Position numbers and translations under genes: made by a program. Below, piece by piece: positions 25,013-33,705 of a stretch of DNA of 64,000 nt. Position 1 is the stretch's first letter. Each line of letters starts with the position of its first letter. The stretch spans positions 124,001-188,000 of the forward strand of contig NZ_FOAN01000007.1 of the NCBI RefSeq assembly GCF_900109525.1. Reading direction: 5' to 3'. The notes below the pieces were generated by a model that did no database searches, had not been told where the DNA came from, and saw nothing but the letters and a program-made list of their open reading frames with translations. This DNA comes from Allobosea lupini. GTDB taxonomy: Bacteria > Pseudomonadota > Alphaproteobacteria > Rhizobiales > Beijerinckiaceae.

Positions 25013-26791
25013 GTGGCGAACGAGATCAAGGAAGACCAGAAGGCGCGGCCGGATTTCAGCGCGCTGCGCTCGTTCTGGCCCTATGCGCTGGCGCAGAAGC
25101 AGCGGATCGCCTTTGCGCTGGTCGCGTTGATCGTCGCCTCGGTCGCGACGCTCGCGCTACCCATGGCGGTCCGGCGTGTCATCGATGTCGGCTTTTCCGG
25201 CGGTGAGCAGCAGCTGGCGAACTCCTATTTCGCGATCCTGATCGGCGTCGTCGCCGTTCTGGCGCTGGCGAGCTCGTTTCGCTTCTACCTGGTGATGACG
25301 GTGGGCGAGCGTGTCGTCTCGCAATTGCGCTCCGACGTCTTCGCCCATTTGACCAAGCTCGAGCCGGCCTTCTTCGACGCCAGCCGGGCCGGCGACCTGG
25401 TCTCGCGCCTGACCGCCGATACCACGCAGATCAAGTCGACCTTCGCTTCGACCGCCTCGATCGCCTTGCGCAACGGCATCATGTTCCTCGGCGCTCTGGC
25501 GCTGATGGTCGCGACCAGCCCGCAGCTCTCGGCGATCGTGATCGGCGCGATCCCGCTCGTCGTGCTGCCGCTCGTCTTCTCCGGCCGCAGCGTGCGCAAG
25601 CGCGCCCGCGCCGCGCAGGACCGGCTCGCCGATGCCTCCGCCTTCGCCTCGGAGGCGATCGGCGCGATCCGGACCATGCAGTCCTTCGGCGCCGAGCGCG
25701 CGACGACGCAGCGTTTCCAGGGGGCTTCGGACGGTGCCTATGAGGCCTCGCGCGATGCGACGCGCTCGCGCGCCTGGCTCTCCGGCATCGCGATCTTCCT
25801 GGTCTCGGCCAGCGTCGTGCTGGTGCTCTGGGTCGGCGCGACCGAGGTCTTCGCCGGGCGGATGAGCGGTGGGCGCCTGTCGCAGTTCGTACTCTATGCC
25901 GTGCTGGCGGCAAGCTCGCTCGGCCAGCTCTCGGAGGTCTATGGCGACATCTCGGCTGCCGCCGGCGCGGCCGGACGGCTCGGTGAGATCCTCGCGACCA
26001 AGCCGGCGATCGCTGCGCCGCCGCACCCGAAGGCGTTGCCGACACCGCCAGTCGGCGCGCTGTCCTTCGAAGGCGTCTCCTTCCGCTATCCCGGCCGCAG
26101 CAACCTCGCGCTCGCCGATCTCGATCTGGCGATCAAGCCGGGCGAGCGGGTCGCGCTGGTCGGTCCGTCCGGCGCCGGCAAGAGCACGGTTCTGCAATTG
26201 GCGCTGCGCTTCTACGATCCCTTCGCCGGCCGCGTCGTCGTCGACGGCGTCGCCGGGCCGGAGGCCGACCCCACCGACTGGCGCAGCCGCTTTGCGCTGG
26301 TTCCGCAGGAGCCGACCGTGTTCGGCGTCTCCGTCGCCGACAACATCGCCTATGGCCGTCCCGGAGCGCGCCGGGCCGAGATCGAGGACGCGGCACAACT
26401 CGCCGCCGCCGACGGCTTCATCCGGGCGTTGCCCGAGGGCTACGACACCATCATCGGCGAGCGCGGCGTCACCTTGTCCGGCGGCCAGCGCCAGCGCCTG
26501 GCCATCGCGCGGGCCGTGCTGAAGGACGCGCCGATCCTGCTGCTCGACGAAGCGACCTCGGCGCTCGATTCGGAAAGCGAGCGCGCCGTGCAGGATGCAC
26601 TCGACCGCCTGATGCAGGGGCGCACGACGCTCGTCGTCGCCCACCGCCTTGCGACGATCCTCTCCGCCGACCGCATCCTGGTGATGGAAGACGGGCGCGT
26701 GGTCGAGGAAGGCACGCACGCCGCCCTCGTCGCCAAGGGTGGGCTCTATGCGCGCCTCGCTGCGCTCCAGTTCGGGCTGGAGGCGGCTTAG
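25013..26791 (+). CDS. ABC exporter, fused membrane and ATPase domains
   Basis: Half-size ABC exporter of 592 residues, MsbA/BmrA class, expected to work as a homodimer. Residues ~20-310 form six transmembrane helices with the coupling region YEASRDATRSRAW. The ATPase domain has Walker A GPSGAGKST (~383), the signature LSGGQRQRLAIARA (~488), Walker B ILLLDEATSALD (~508) and the switch His in VVAHRLATI. Start is GTG 25013. The substrate could be a lipid, peptide or drug; neighbours give no hint. A palindromic repeat begins three bases after the stop. Confidence 0.93.
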   Translation: MANEIKEDQKARPDFSALRSFWPYALAQKQRIAFALVALIVASVATLALPMAVRRVIDVGFSGGEQQLANSYFAILIGVVAVLALASSFRFYLVMTVGERVVSQLRSDVFAHLTKLEPAFFDASRAGDLVSRLTADTTQIKSTFASTASIALRNGIMFLGALALMVATSPQLSAIVIGAIPLVVLPLVFSGRSVRKRARAAQDRLADASAFASEAIGAIRTMQSFGAERATTQRFQGASDGAYEASRDATRSRAWLSGIAIFLVSASVVLVLWVGATEVFAGRMSGGRLSQFVLYAVLAASSLGQLSEVYGDISAAAGAAGRLGEILATKPAIAAPPHPKALPTPPVGALSFEGVSFRYPGRSNLALADLDLAIKPGERVALVGPSGAGKSTVLQLALRFYDPFAGRVVVDGVAGPEADPTDWRSRFALVPQEPTVFGVSVADNIAYGRPGARRAEIEDAAQLAAADGFIRALPEGYDTIIGERGVTLSGGQRQRLAIARAVLKDAPILLLDEATSALDSESERAVQDALDRLMQGRTTLVVAHRLATILSADRILVMEDGRVVEEGTHAALVAKGGLYARLAALQFGLEAA

Positions 26792-26794
26792 CCT

Positions 26795-26933
26795 CCTTCT
26801 CCCCTCGGGGGAGAAGGTCCCGGCAGGGGGATGAGGGCGGGCCGACTGGGTTGACGAGAAAGGGCCGCTTGCGCAGTCCTTCCCTCATCCGTCAGCGCTT
26901 CGCGCTGCCACCTTCTCCCCCAAGGGGAGAAGG
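26795..26933. repeat. REP-like inverted repeat pair, family B copy 1
   Basis: Two inverted copies of a short palindromic unit: CCTTCTCCCCTCGGGGGAGAAGG at 26795 and CCTTCTCCCCCAAGGGGAGAAGG at 26911, each flanked by a GGATGAGGG/CCCTCATCC box. The right half overlaps the 3' end of the ankyrin gene and supplies its last codons and stop. Two further copies are at 28837 and 52508. Confidence 0.85.
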
Positions 26934-28639
26934 GAAGTCTCCAGCAGCGCCGCCGCATCCAGAAGTCCCCGCTTGCGCGCGGCCTGCGCCGGCGTCATCC
27001 CTTCGGCGTTCCGCACAGCCGGGTCGGCCCCCGCCGCCAGCAGGAACTCGACGAGATCGCAGGCGCTGGTGTCGTTGTCGGGCAGGCAGAACAGTGGAGG
27101 TTCGCCCGAGCGCGCCGGCGCATTGGCGAGTGCCGGCTCCTCCGCGAAGAGCGCCTCCAGCCGCTCGATCTCGGCGGCCTGGCACAAGGCTTCGACATCG
27201 CGACTGCGTGAGGCCAGATAGATCTGCGCGGCGCTGGCACCCTGATGCCGCGCCCAGCCGAGTGGAGTCGAGCCGTAGCGGCGCTCGATCGGATCGATCT
27301 CGGCGCCCGCCTCGACCAGGAGCGCGACGATCTCGATCGCATCGCTCCCCGCCGCATCATGCAAGGCGCGAACGCCGTCCTGCGTCTCGGCATCCGGCGA
27401 GACGCCGAGGCGCAAGGCAAGAGCTGCGATCTCCGACTTGCCCTGCCGGATCGCGACGAAGAGCGGCGCCGGGCTGAGCAGGAACTCCTGATTGCCCGTG
27501 AGCAGCCGGCTCGCTTCGGCCTCATCGCCGCGTGCGACCGCAGCGGTGAAAGCCTCCTGCCCATCGAGCGCGACCGGGCTTGCGCCATTGTCGACGAGCA
27601 GGCGGACGAGATCGCTGCGACCGTCAAGCATGGCCTGCTTGACCAGGCTCTGTTTCGAATAGGCGTTGAGCGCCTGCGCATTGGCGCCATGGGCGAGGAG
27701 CCAGGCGGCCCGCTTCGGCTGGCGCGGTACGGCGTTGCCGAGCAGGTAGTCGAGCGGCGGCGCCGGCAGTTCGCGGACGGGCTCATGCCAGCGCCGGGTC
27801 TCGCCGCGCTTCTCCGTCTCGTTCCAGAGCAGGTCGAGCCAGGTGATGTCGTCGGCGCCGAGCGAGGAGTTGTAGAGCGCCTGGCCATTCAAGGCGTCGG
27901 CGCCACGAGCGATCAGGAGCCGCGCCAGCGCCTCGGCCTGCGGATGCGGGGGCTGGTTGTTCTCGCCGCCGCCGATGACGCCGGTGAGCGGCGTGAAGTG
28001 GTTGGTGCCGTCGCTGAACAGCGCGTTCGGATCGGCGCCATGGTCGAACAGGAGCTGGGCGATCGCGACGGCGTTGTCTGACTGCGCTTCGTTCGGCAGG
28101 CGGGTGAAGGCGAGGCGGATCAGCGGCGTCCAGCCGTCGAACTCGCTTGGCGTGTCCGCGAGCTTGGCATCCTTGCTGAGCCAGGCGCTGACGGCAGCGA
28201 GATCATGCGCGGCGACGGCGGCGTGGACGCTGTCACGAGCGATCTCGGGATGGCGTTCGAGCAGGCGCTGCGCCAGCGCGCCACGCGCCAGTCGGTCGGC
28301 TTCGTATTCGCCCCAGCTTTGCGTACCCGGCCTGACGCCATAGCGCAGCGCCGATTTCTCCAGGAACAGCGCGACGAGCGCGGCATGGCCGCGCGCCGCG
28401 GCCTCGCGCGCGATGAGTTCCTGTTTCAGCGCCGCCCAGTTCGCCAGCCCGTAGTCGCGGGCGAGGGCATGCTGGACCTCGCGCAGCTTCGGCACGGCGG
28501 CATGGTTTGGGATCAGCTTGCGGAAGCGGACAATGGCCTCTGCATCGCCGGCCTCGATCTCCTTCAGCCAGCGCTTGGCCTGGCGGCGGATCGTTTTGAG
28601 GGTCGAACGGGGCGTGATTTCGCGGGTCGCGTCAGACAT
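26885..28639 (-). CDS. Ankyrin repeat protein
   Basis: A 584-residue protein dominated by ankyrin repeats from about residue 125 to the end, with recognisable units such as FDGWTPLIRLAF, LLFDHGADPNALF and VEFLLAAGADPAVRNAEGMTPAQAARKRG. The first ~100 residues (LKTIRRQAKRWLKEIEAGDAEAIVRFRK) form a basic helical domain seen in some bacterial ankyrin proteins. No signal peptide. ATG 28639 follows GGAAGGAAG. The last residues (LPLGEKVAARSADG) are encoded by an intergenic repeat, not by ankyrin sequence, suggesting that the original stop was lost. Partner unknown. Confidence 0.8.
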   Translation of the reverse strand: MSDATREITPRSTLKTIRRQAKRWLKEIEAGDAEAIVRFRKLIPNHAAVPKLREVQHALARDYGLANWAALKQELIAREAAARGHAALVALFLEKSALRYGVRPGTQSWGEYEADRLARGALAQRLLERHPEIARDSVHAAVAAHDLAAVSAWLSKDAKLADTPSEFDGWTPLIRLAFTRLPNEAQSDNAVAIAQLLFDHGADPNALFSDGTNHFTPLTGVIGGGENNQPPHPQAEALARLLIARGADALNGQALYNSSLGADDITWLDLLWNETEKRGETRRWHEPVRELPAPPLDYLLGNAVPRQPKRAAWLLAHGANAQALNAYSKQSLVKQAMLDGRSDLVRLLVDNGASPVALDGQEAFTAAVARGDEAEASRLLTGNQEFLLSPAPLFVAIRQGKSEIAALALRLGVSPDAETQDGVRALHDAAGSDAIEIVALLVEAGAEIDPIERRYGSTPLGWARHQGASAAQIYLASRSRDVEALCQAAEIERLEALFAEEPALANAPARSGEPPLFCLPDNDTSACDLVEFLLAAGADPAVRNAEGMTPAQAARKRGLLDAAALLETSLLPLGEKVAARSADG

Positions 28640-28836
28640 GGATCTTCCTTCCGGGATCAGCCTGATGTCCGCTCGACAGGCCGGAAGAAAGCGATGATGC
28701 GATGTCGTCGCTTGATATGTGGGTGGGAGCAGGCTCCCTTGCCGCGGACTGGTGGCGCCCCACGCGCTCTGCGGCGATGAAAAGCGCAGGGGGGCGGGGA
28801 AGTCAATCGGCATTGATGCCGGCCGCGACGCCTCTT

Positions 28837-28975
28837 CCTTCTCCCGGATGGGAGAAGGTGGCGCGGAGCGCCGGATGAGGGCCTGCCTTGTCGGCAGGGG
28901 GCGCAACGGAACCGTAGTGCCTTTACAATCGGCGGCGGTCCCTCACCCCTGCCCCTCTCCCATCCGGGAGAGGGG
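28837..28975. repeat. REP-like inverted repeat pair, family B copy 2
   Basis: Left unit CCTTCTCCCGGATGGGAGAAGG (28837-28858) and right unit CCCCTCTCCCATCCGGGAGAGGGG (28952-28975), with GGATGAGGG and CCCTCACCCC boxes between. The right unit plus TTTT could terminate plus-strand transcription. The element fills the gap between the ankyrin gene and the solute-binding protein gene. Confidence 0.85.
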
Positions 28976-28989
28976 TTTTGCGCGGAGCT

Positions 28990-30180
28990 TCACTTCGCCC
29001 GCTTCGCCCCCACCAGCTCATCCCACTTGCGGAAGGCGACCACCATCTTGTCGGGCTTCAGCGGCAGTTCGATCGGGTTGTTGGCGATGAGATCGGCATA
29101 TTCCGGCCGGCCGAACTCGGCGATGACCTTCTGGCTCGATTCCGGCGCCAGCGAGAGCGGCACGTTCTTCACCGCCGGGCCGGGATAGAGATAGCCCTCG
29201 TCATAGGAATAGGCCTGCATCTTCGGCGTCAGCACATGCGCCATGATGTCGAGGACCACCGCGAGTCGGTCGTTCGGCAGGCCCTTGGGCACGCACATGA
29301 AGAAGGCGTCCGAGACCCAGTGGAAACCCTTCAGCGTCTGGATCCGGGCTTCCTTCGGCACGATGCCGAGCGCGCGGGGATTGATGTCCCAGCCGGTGGT
29401 CGAGATGATGATGTCGCGCGAGCCGTCGCCGAACTCCTTCATCGTCGCGCCTGTGCCGGCCGGATAGTACTCGATGTACTGGCCGAGCTCCTGCAGATAG
29501 GCCCAGGTCTTGTCCCAGCCGCCGACGGGGTCCTGCGGGTCCTTGTCGCCGAGGAGGTAGGGCAGTCCCATCATGAAGGTGCGGCCCGGGCCGGAATTGG
29601 TCGGGCGGGCATACATGAACTTGTTCGGATTGGCCTTGGCCCAGGCGAGCAGTTCCTCGGCCGTGGTCGGCACATTCTTGACCCGGTCCGGCATGTATTC
29701 GAGCAGCGGGCCGGAGGGGTAGTAGTTGACGACGACGCCGAAGCCGTCGCCCTGCGCCTTGTGCAGGTTGAGCGCGGCCGGCTCGTAATTGGCCTCGATG
29801 TTCGGGAACTTGTCGGCAAAGTCGGGCAGGATCTTCTGCCAGAGCTTCTGCTCGAGGCCGGCGGCGAGGCCGTCGCTGCCGGTCAGGATCAGGTCGAGAT
29901 CGACCTTGCCGGCATCCTGCTGGGCCTTGAGCTTGCTGGCGAGCTCGGGGGCAGGGGCCTTCACGAAGGCGATGCGCGAGACCAGCTTGGGATTTGCGGT
30001 GCGATAGTCCTCGAAAGCCTTCTGCATCAGCGCCAGCGCACCGCCGACGTCCATGACGCTGATCACGACCGGGCTGGTCGGCAGCGGCGGCGAGGCGGCG
30101 AGCGCCGGCCCGCTCGCTGCGAGCGCGCCGAGACCGCCGAGCACGGTGCGGCGGTCGATACCCTCAGGATAGTTGGTCAT
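28990..30180 (-). CDS. Extracellular solute-binding protein, Tat signal
   Basis: Periplasmic binding protein of the family-1 type (396 residues), delivering a ligand to an ABC importer. The N-terminus carries a twin-arginine signal (DRRTVLGGLGALAASGPALAA), so it is probably exported folded. ISVMDVGGALALMQKAFEDY begins the mature lobe, and WVSDAFFMCVPKGL and PESSQKVIAEFGRPE are typical of the second lobe. ATG 30180 follows GGGGAAGG, 37 bases after nagA on the same strand. No permease or ATPase gene adjoins it, so it must use components encoded elsewhere. Amino-sugar ligand is only a guess from context. Confidence 0.82.
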   Translation of the reverse strand: MTNYPEGIDRRTVLGGLGALAASGPALAASPPLPTSPVVISVMDVGGALALMQKAFEDYRTANPKLVSRIAFVKAPAPELASKLKAQQDAGKVDLDLILTGSDGLAAGLEQKLWQKILPDFADKFPNIEANYEPAALNLHKAQGDGFGVVVNYYPSGPLLEYMPDRVKNVPTTAEELLAWAKANPNKFMYARPTNSGPGRTFMMGLPYLLGDKDPQDPVGGWDKTWAYLQELGQYIEYYPAGTGATMKEFGDGSRDIIISTTGWDINPRALGIVPKEARIQTLKGFHWVSDAFFMCVPKGLPNDRLAVVLDIMAHVLTPKMQAYSYDEGYLYPGPAVKNVPLSLAPESSQKVIAEFGRPEYADLIANNPIELPLKPDKMVVAFRKWDELVGAKRAK

Positions 30181-30217
30181 TGCCTTCCCCTCTTGTTGTC
30201 GCGCCGTTCGGCGGCGC

Positions 30218-31240
30218 TCATGCGTCGTAGTGGCGTTCCTGGTCGGCGAGGCGGACGCGCCTGACGAAGAGTTCATCCGACCACTCGACCTCGCACTCCG
30301 CAAGCACGAGGCCATGCGCCGCGAGCGCCGGCCGGATCGCGGCAAGCGCATGGTCGGAGGCCATGGCGAAGGCCTGAGCGGGTGTCGCGATGCCCCAGGA
30401 GACGACATTGCGGACGGCTTCATCCAGGCAGAGGGCCGAGCCGGAGAGCAGGCCCGCCTCCTGCCGCACCGAGCCATCCGGCATGCGATCGACCGCCATG
30501 CCGGCGAAATGATAGCGGCCGATCGGCGCCGCGGCCGCGACCACCGCATCGGTGACCAGAATCGAGCGCTCTAGGCCCTTGGCCCGGATCAGCGCAGCGA
30601 GCGCCTTCGGATGGACATGGATGCCGTCGGCGATGAAGCCGGCCATCAATCGGTCCTCGGCGAGCTGGGCGAAGATCGGATTGGCGAGCTTGTGCAAGCT
30701 CTGCGGCAGGCCATTGCCGAGATGGGTCGAGAGCGACAGGCCTACATCGGCCGCAGCAGAGACCTGATCGAAATCGGCCGCTGAATGCCCGACGGCGACG
30801 ATCTTGCCGGCCTCGGCCAGGCTCTTCGTCAGCCTGATGGCGCCCTCGCGCTCGGGGGCAAGCGTCACCATCAGGATCGGCCGCGACAGGCCACGCTCGA
30901 CCTCGGCGATCAGCTCGGGCCTCGCCGCGGTCATCGCCTGCGGCGGATGGCAGCCATGGTAGCCCGGCGCCGGGTTCAGGAACGGGCCTTCGAGATGATA
31001 GCCCGGGCACATCAGGGGCCCGAGCCGGCTCTCGGCGACGGCTTTGTCCAACGCCTGAAAACGCTCGACCAGCTCGTGCGGATGGGCGGTGATGATCGTC
31101 GGCAGGCAATGCGTCACGCCGGTCGCGAGCATCGCCTCCAGTGCCCGGTCGAGATCGGCAGGAGTGATCGCCGGGTCGTTGAAGTCGACGCCGGCGAAAC
31201 CGTTGATCTGGAGATCGACGAGGCCGGGCGAGACGGGCAT
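30218..31240 (-). CDS. nagA: N-acetylglucosamine-6-phosphate deacetylase
   Basis: Deacetylates GlcNAc-6-P to glucosamine-6-P, feeding NagB. Motifs of the E. coli-type single-metal enzyme are present: SPGLVDLQINGFAGVDF, HLEGPFLNP (metal Glu), VGHSAAD, STHLGNGLPQ and DGIHVHP, with the catalytic Asp in VTDAV. The product has 340 residues rather than ~380: it begins right at the barrel, and a stop codon shortly upstream forbids an N-terminal extension, so the small beta-sandwich domain is missing. The gene starts 7 bases after nagB and is presumably coupled to it. Confidence 0.88.
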   Translation of the reverse strand: MPVSPGLVDLQINGFAGVDFNDPAITPADLDRALEAMLATGVTHCLPTIITAHPHELVERFQALDKAVAESRLGPLMCPGYHLEGPFLNPAPGYHGCHPPQAMTAARPELIAEVERGLSRPILMVTLAPEREGAIRLTKSLAEAGKIVAVGHSAADFDQVSAAADVGLSLSTHLGNGLPQSLHKLANPIFAQLAEDRLMAGFIADGIHVHPKALAALIRAKGLERSILVTDAVVAAAAPIGRYHFAGMAVDRMPDGSVRQEAGLLSGSALCLDEAVRNVVSWGIATPAQAFAMASDHALAAIRPALAAHGLVLAECEVEWSDELFVRRVRLADQERHYDA

Positions 31241-31247
31241 TTGCGCC

Positions 31248-31991
31248 TCAGCCCTTCTTCAGCAGCGAGGCGGCCGGCGGATCGAGGAACAGCACCGTAT
31301 TGGGATGGCGCTGCAGGATCGAGGCCGGATGGAGCGGCGTGATCTCGCCTTCGAGCGCATCCTTCACTGCCTGCGCCTTGCGGGCATCCGGCACCGACAG
31401 CACGATCAGCTCGCTCTTCAGGATCTGGCGGATGCTCATCGAGATCGCCTGCTCCGGTACCGCTTCGAGGCTTTCGAACCAGCCTTCGCCGAATTGCTGG
31501 TTGCGGCAGGCCTCGTCGAGCGTGACGACGATGTAGGGCTCCTCGGTCTCGAAATCGGCCGGCGGGTCGTTGAAGGCGAGGTGGCAGTTCTCGCCGAAGC
31601 CGGCGAAGCAGAGATCGATGCGGCGCCCGCCGATCAGTGCATTGAGACGCTTCGTCTCGGCGGCGGGATCGCCCTCGCCATTGACCGGAACGAAGGCCGG
31701 CTTGACGGGGAGCGGAGCGAGGAAGCGCTCTTTCAGATAACCGCGGAAGCTCGCCGGATGGCTTTCCGGAAGGCCGACATATTCGTCGAGATGGAAGGCG
31801 GTGACCTTCGACCAGTCGATGCCCTCGGCCACGACGAGGTTCTGTAGCATCTCGAACTGGCTCGCGCCGGTGGCGACGATGATCGTCGCCTCGCCATGGC
31901 GGGCGATGGCGGCGCGGATTGCCTCGGCGCCGAGTGCCGCCGCCTGCTTGCCGAGTTCGTTCTTGTCGGGGGTGATGCGGATATCGATCAT
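31248..31991 (-). CDS. nagB: Glucosamine-6-phosphate deaminase
   Basis: Converts glucosamine-6-phosphate to fructose-6-phosphate and ammonia, the last step of amino-sugar catabolism. The 247-residue protein has the phosphate loop IIVATGASQFEML, the active-site strand AFHLDEYVGLPESHPASFRGYL with the catalytic Asp, and the lid region GFGENCHLAFNDPP containing the catalytic Glu/His pair. It is the first gene of nagB-nagA-binding protein. A 16-bp palindrome lies 32 bases upstream and is a likely repressor site. Confidence 0.93.
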   Translation of the reverse strand: MIDIRITPDKNELGKQAAALGAEAIRAAIARHGEATIIVATGASQFEMLQNLVVAEGIDWSKVTAFHLDEYVGLPESHPASFRGYLKERFLAPLPVKPAFVPVNGEGDPAAETKRLNALIGGRRIDLCFAGFGENCHLAFNDPPADFETEEPYIVVTLDEACRNQQFGEGWFESLEAVPEQAISMSIRQILKSELIVLSVPDARKAQAVKDALEGEITPLHPASILQRHPNTVLFLDPPAASLLKKG

Positions 31992-32022
31992 GCTGCTCCT
32001 GGCGGGCTCGGCCTTGAGTGGC

Positions 32023-32038
32023 GGTATACTACCATACC
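32023..32038. promoter_or_regulatory. Palindromic operator upstream of nagB
   Basis: GGTAT-ACTACC-ATACC: perfect 5-bp inverted halves with a 6-base spacer, 32 bases before the nagB start codon. The half sites resemble those bound by GntR/HutC regulators such as NagR/NagQ, which often control nag operons. No regulator gene is next to it. Confidence 0.5.
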
Positions 32039-32159
32039 AGAAGCCAGCCTAGGACGAGGGTGAGCTGGCGCCCATATTGCAGGAGCATGGTGCTGCGCAG
32101 CTTTCGGATCGGCCCGGCGCAGACCCCGGGCTCGGGCTGCGACGCGAGCCGTCCTCATG

Positions 32160-33578
32160 TCAGCCCGGATTGCACAGGTCGATATCGACGAAGTCCATCG
32201 CCGGCCCCATGCCCTCGATCACCTCGTACATCAGGTTGCCGATCTGGGTCGAATGCTCGTGGGCGCCCATGGCGTGACACATCTCGTGGGCGAGGGCGAT
32301 GATGAGCTTCTTCTGGTCGTCGCCGTAGTTCTGCATGAAAACGCGGTCGTGATAGGTGACCGCCACCGTGCGCTCACCCTTCAGACGCCACATGAAGTAG
32401 ACGACCTTGCTGCGGTTGCCCTTGAGGCGATCGAACTCGTTGTCGAACACCCGCTGCTTCCCGCCCGCGAAGTGGAACACCGCGTCGCTTCCCATTTCAG
32501 CCGCGACGCGCTGGCCTGCATCGAACGGGTCGCCGAGGTCCTCGTCGACCGCGAACGGCATCGAACCGTGATAGGCGATATCGATATTGCACCACGATTT
32601 GAAGAAGCGCGTCAGCGAGGCCATGGCGGTCTGGACATCGCTCTCGCTGTATTGGCTGCGATTCTTCCTGGCGTCGGTGACGAAGACTGCACGGGCGTGG
32701 ACAGAGATGGCGCCCTTGACGCTGAGCAGCGCGTCCCGGGCAAGAACTTCCTCCCAGCTTTCGCCGTCGGCGCGGAGCATCAGGACTCCGGTGCCGGCGC
32801 TTACCCCGGTCACCGTGATGTCCCTGACCCCGGGGCCGGCGGGGATCGTGACCACCGAGTCGACCGGCGCCGCAGGCGCGCCGTCGATCGCGACGGTGAC
32901 ATTGGCCGGCACACGCAGGCGCGTTCTCGCGCCGTATGTCATCGCGGTGATCGTGCGCGTGCCGTGCAGCGGGACCATCTGGTAGTTGACGCCGGCCAGG
33001 ACCGAGGCGCCGCCCTCGCCGCGGCCACTGCCGACGCCGACCATCAGCTTGGGTTTTTCCGCATTCGCCGCGACCGGCGCGGTTATGCGCTGCCGGTTCG
33101 AGCCCGCTACGATCGCAGACGGATCCTCCGCAGCGCTCGCCACGAAACCGCCCGCTCCCCGCATGTCGGCCTGCCGACGGGCGATGGCGAGCATCCGGCG
33201 GCCCTGGAGCGGTGAGCAATTGGGCGAGGCACAGCGCGACGTGCCGCTCGAGATGCCCTTGACTTCCAGGGCCTTCATTTCCTCGTCGAGGGCAGCGATC
33301 GTCATCTTGCCGACGATCGCGTCCTCCTTGGACTGGTAGCTGCGGTTGATGATCTTGCGCTTCTGCTTGAAAGCGAGGACGGCCCGTTCGGTCGAGGCTC
33401 CGTAGATGCGGCCGCGCCACTCGGCCGGATCGATCACTGCATCGTCCAGGGCAGCCAATGCAGCCTGGATCTTGCCGACATGGACGCCCTTGGCGCCGCG
33501 CAGGATATGCGAGGCGTCGCGAACGGCGCACTGCTCCAGCGCCTGATTGCCGGCGAAGAGAAAGGATTTGAGGGCCAC
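32160..33578 (-). CDS. Putative zinc metallopeptidase with peptidoglycan-binding-like domain
   Basis: A ~472-residue protein I cannot name. Residues ~25-105 resemble a PG_binding_1 module (GKIQAALAALDD, STERAVLAFKQKRK). The middle is beta-rich, with Pro/Val stretches like a sandwich domain. Near the C-terminus lies HEMCHAMGAHEH (HExxH zinc motif with a following Gly and a further His/Glu), then NLMYEV, reminiscent of a metzincin Met-turn. The chosen start is a GTG with GGAG seven bases upstream; in-frame ATGs lie up to 61 codons earlier. No obvious signal peptide. Catalytic activity is plausible, unproven. Confidence 0.6.
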   Translation of the reverse strand: MALKSFLFAGNQALEQCAVRDASHILRGAKGVHVGKIQAALAALDDAVIDPAEWRGRIYGASTERAVLAFKQKRKIINRSYQSKEDAIVGKMTIAALDEEMKALEVKGISSGTSRCASPNCSPLQGRRMLAIARRQADMRGAGGFVASAAEDPSAIVAGSNRQRITAPVAANAEKPKLMVGVGSGRGEGGASVLAGVNYQMVPLHGTRTITAMTYGARTRLRVPANVTVAIDGAPAAPVDSVVTIPAGPGVRDITVTGVSAGTGVLMLRADGESWEEVLARDALLSVKGAISVHARAVFVTDARKNRSQYSESDVQTAMASLTRFFKSWCNIDIAYHGSMPFAVDEDLGDPFDAGQRVAAEMGSDAVFHFAGGKQRVFDNEFDRLKGNRSKVVYFMWRLKGERTVAVTYHDRVFMQNYGDDQKKLIIALAHEMCHAMGAHEHSTQIGNLMYEVIEGMGPAMDFVDIDLCNPG

Positions 33579-33705
33579 CACACGTCTCCAGGTTACGCGG
33601 CCGCTCATCAGGACCGATGCCGCCGGTTGCCGCATCATCCGTTTCGTGTAGGCCGCGAAGTTCGGGGCGCGGCGACGGAGTCGCGTACACCGCCAAGCCT
33701 GCGGT

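Noticed and set aside
26795..28975. CRISPR-like array from repeated CCTTCTCCC units
   Set aside because: Units are paired inverted palindromes with unequal spacing and copies elsewhere at 52508; no regular direct repeats, spacers or cas genes.
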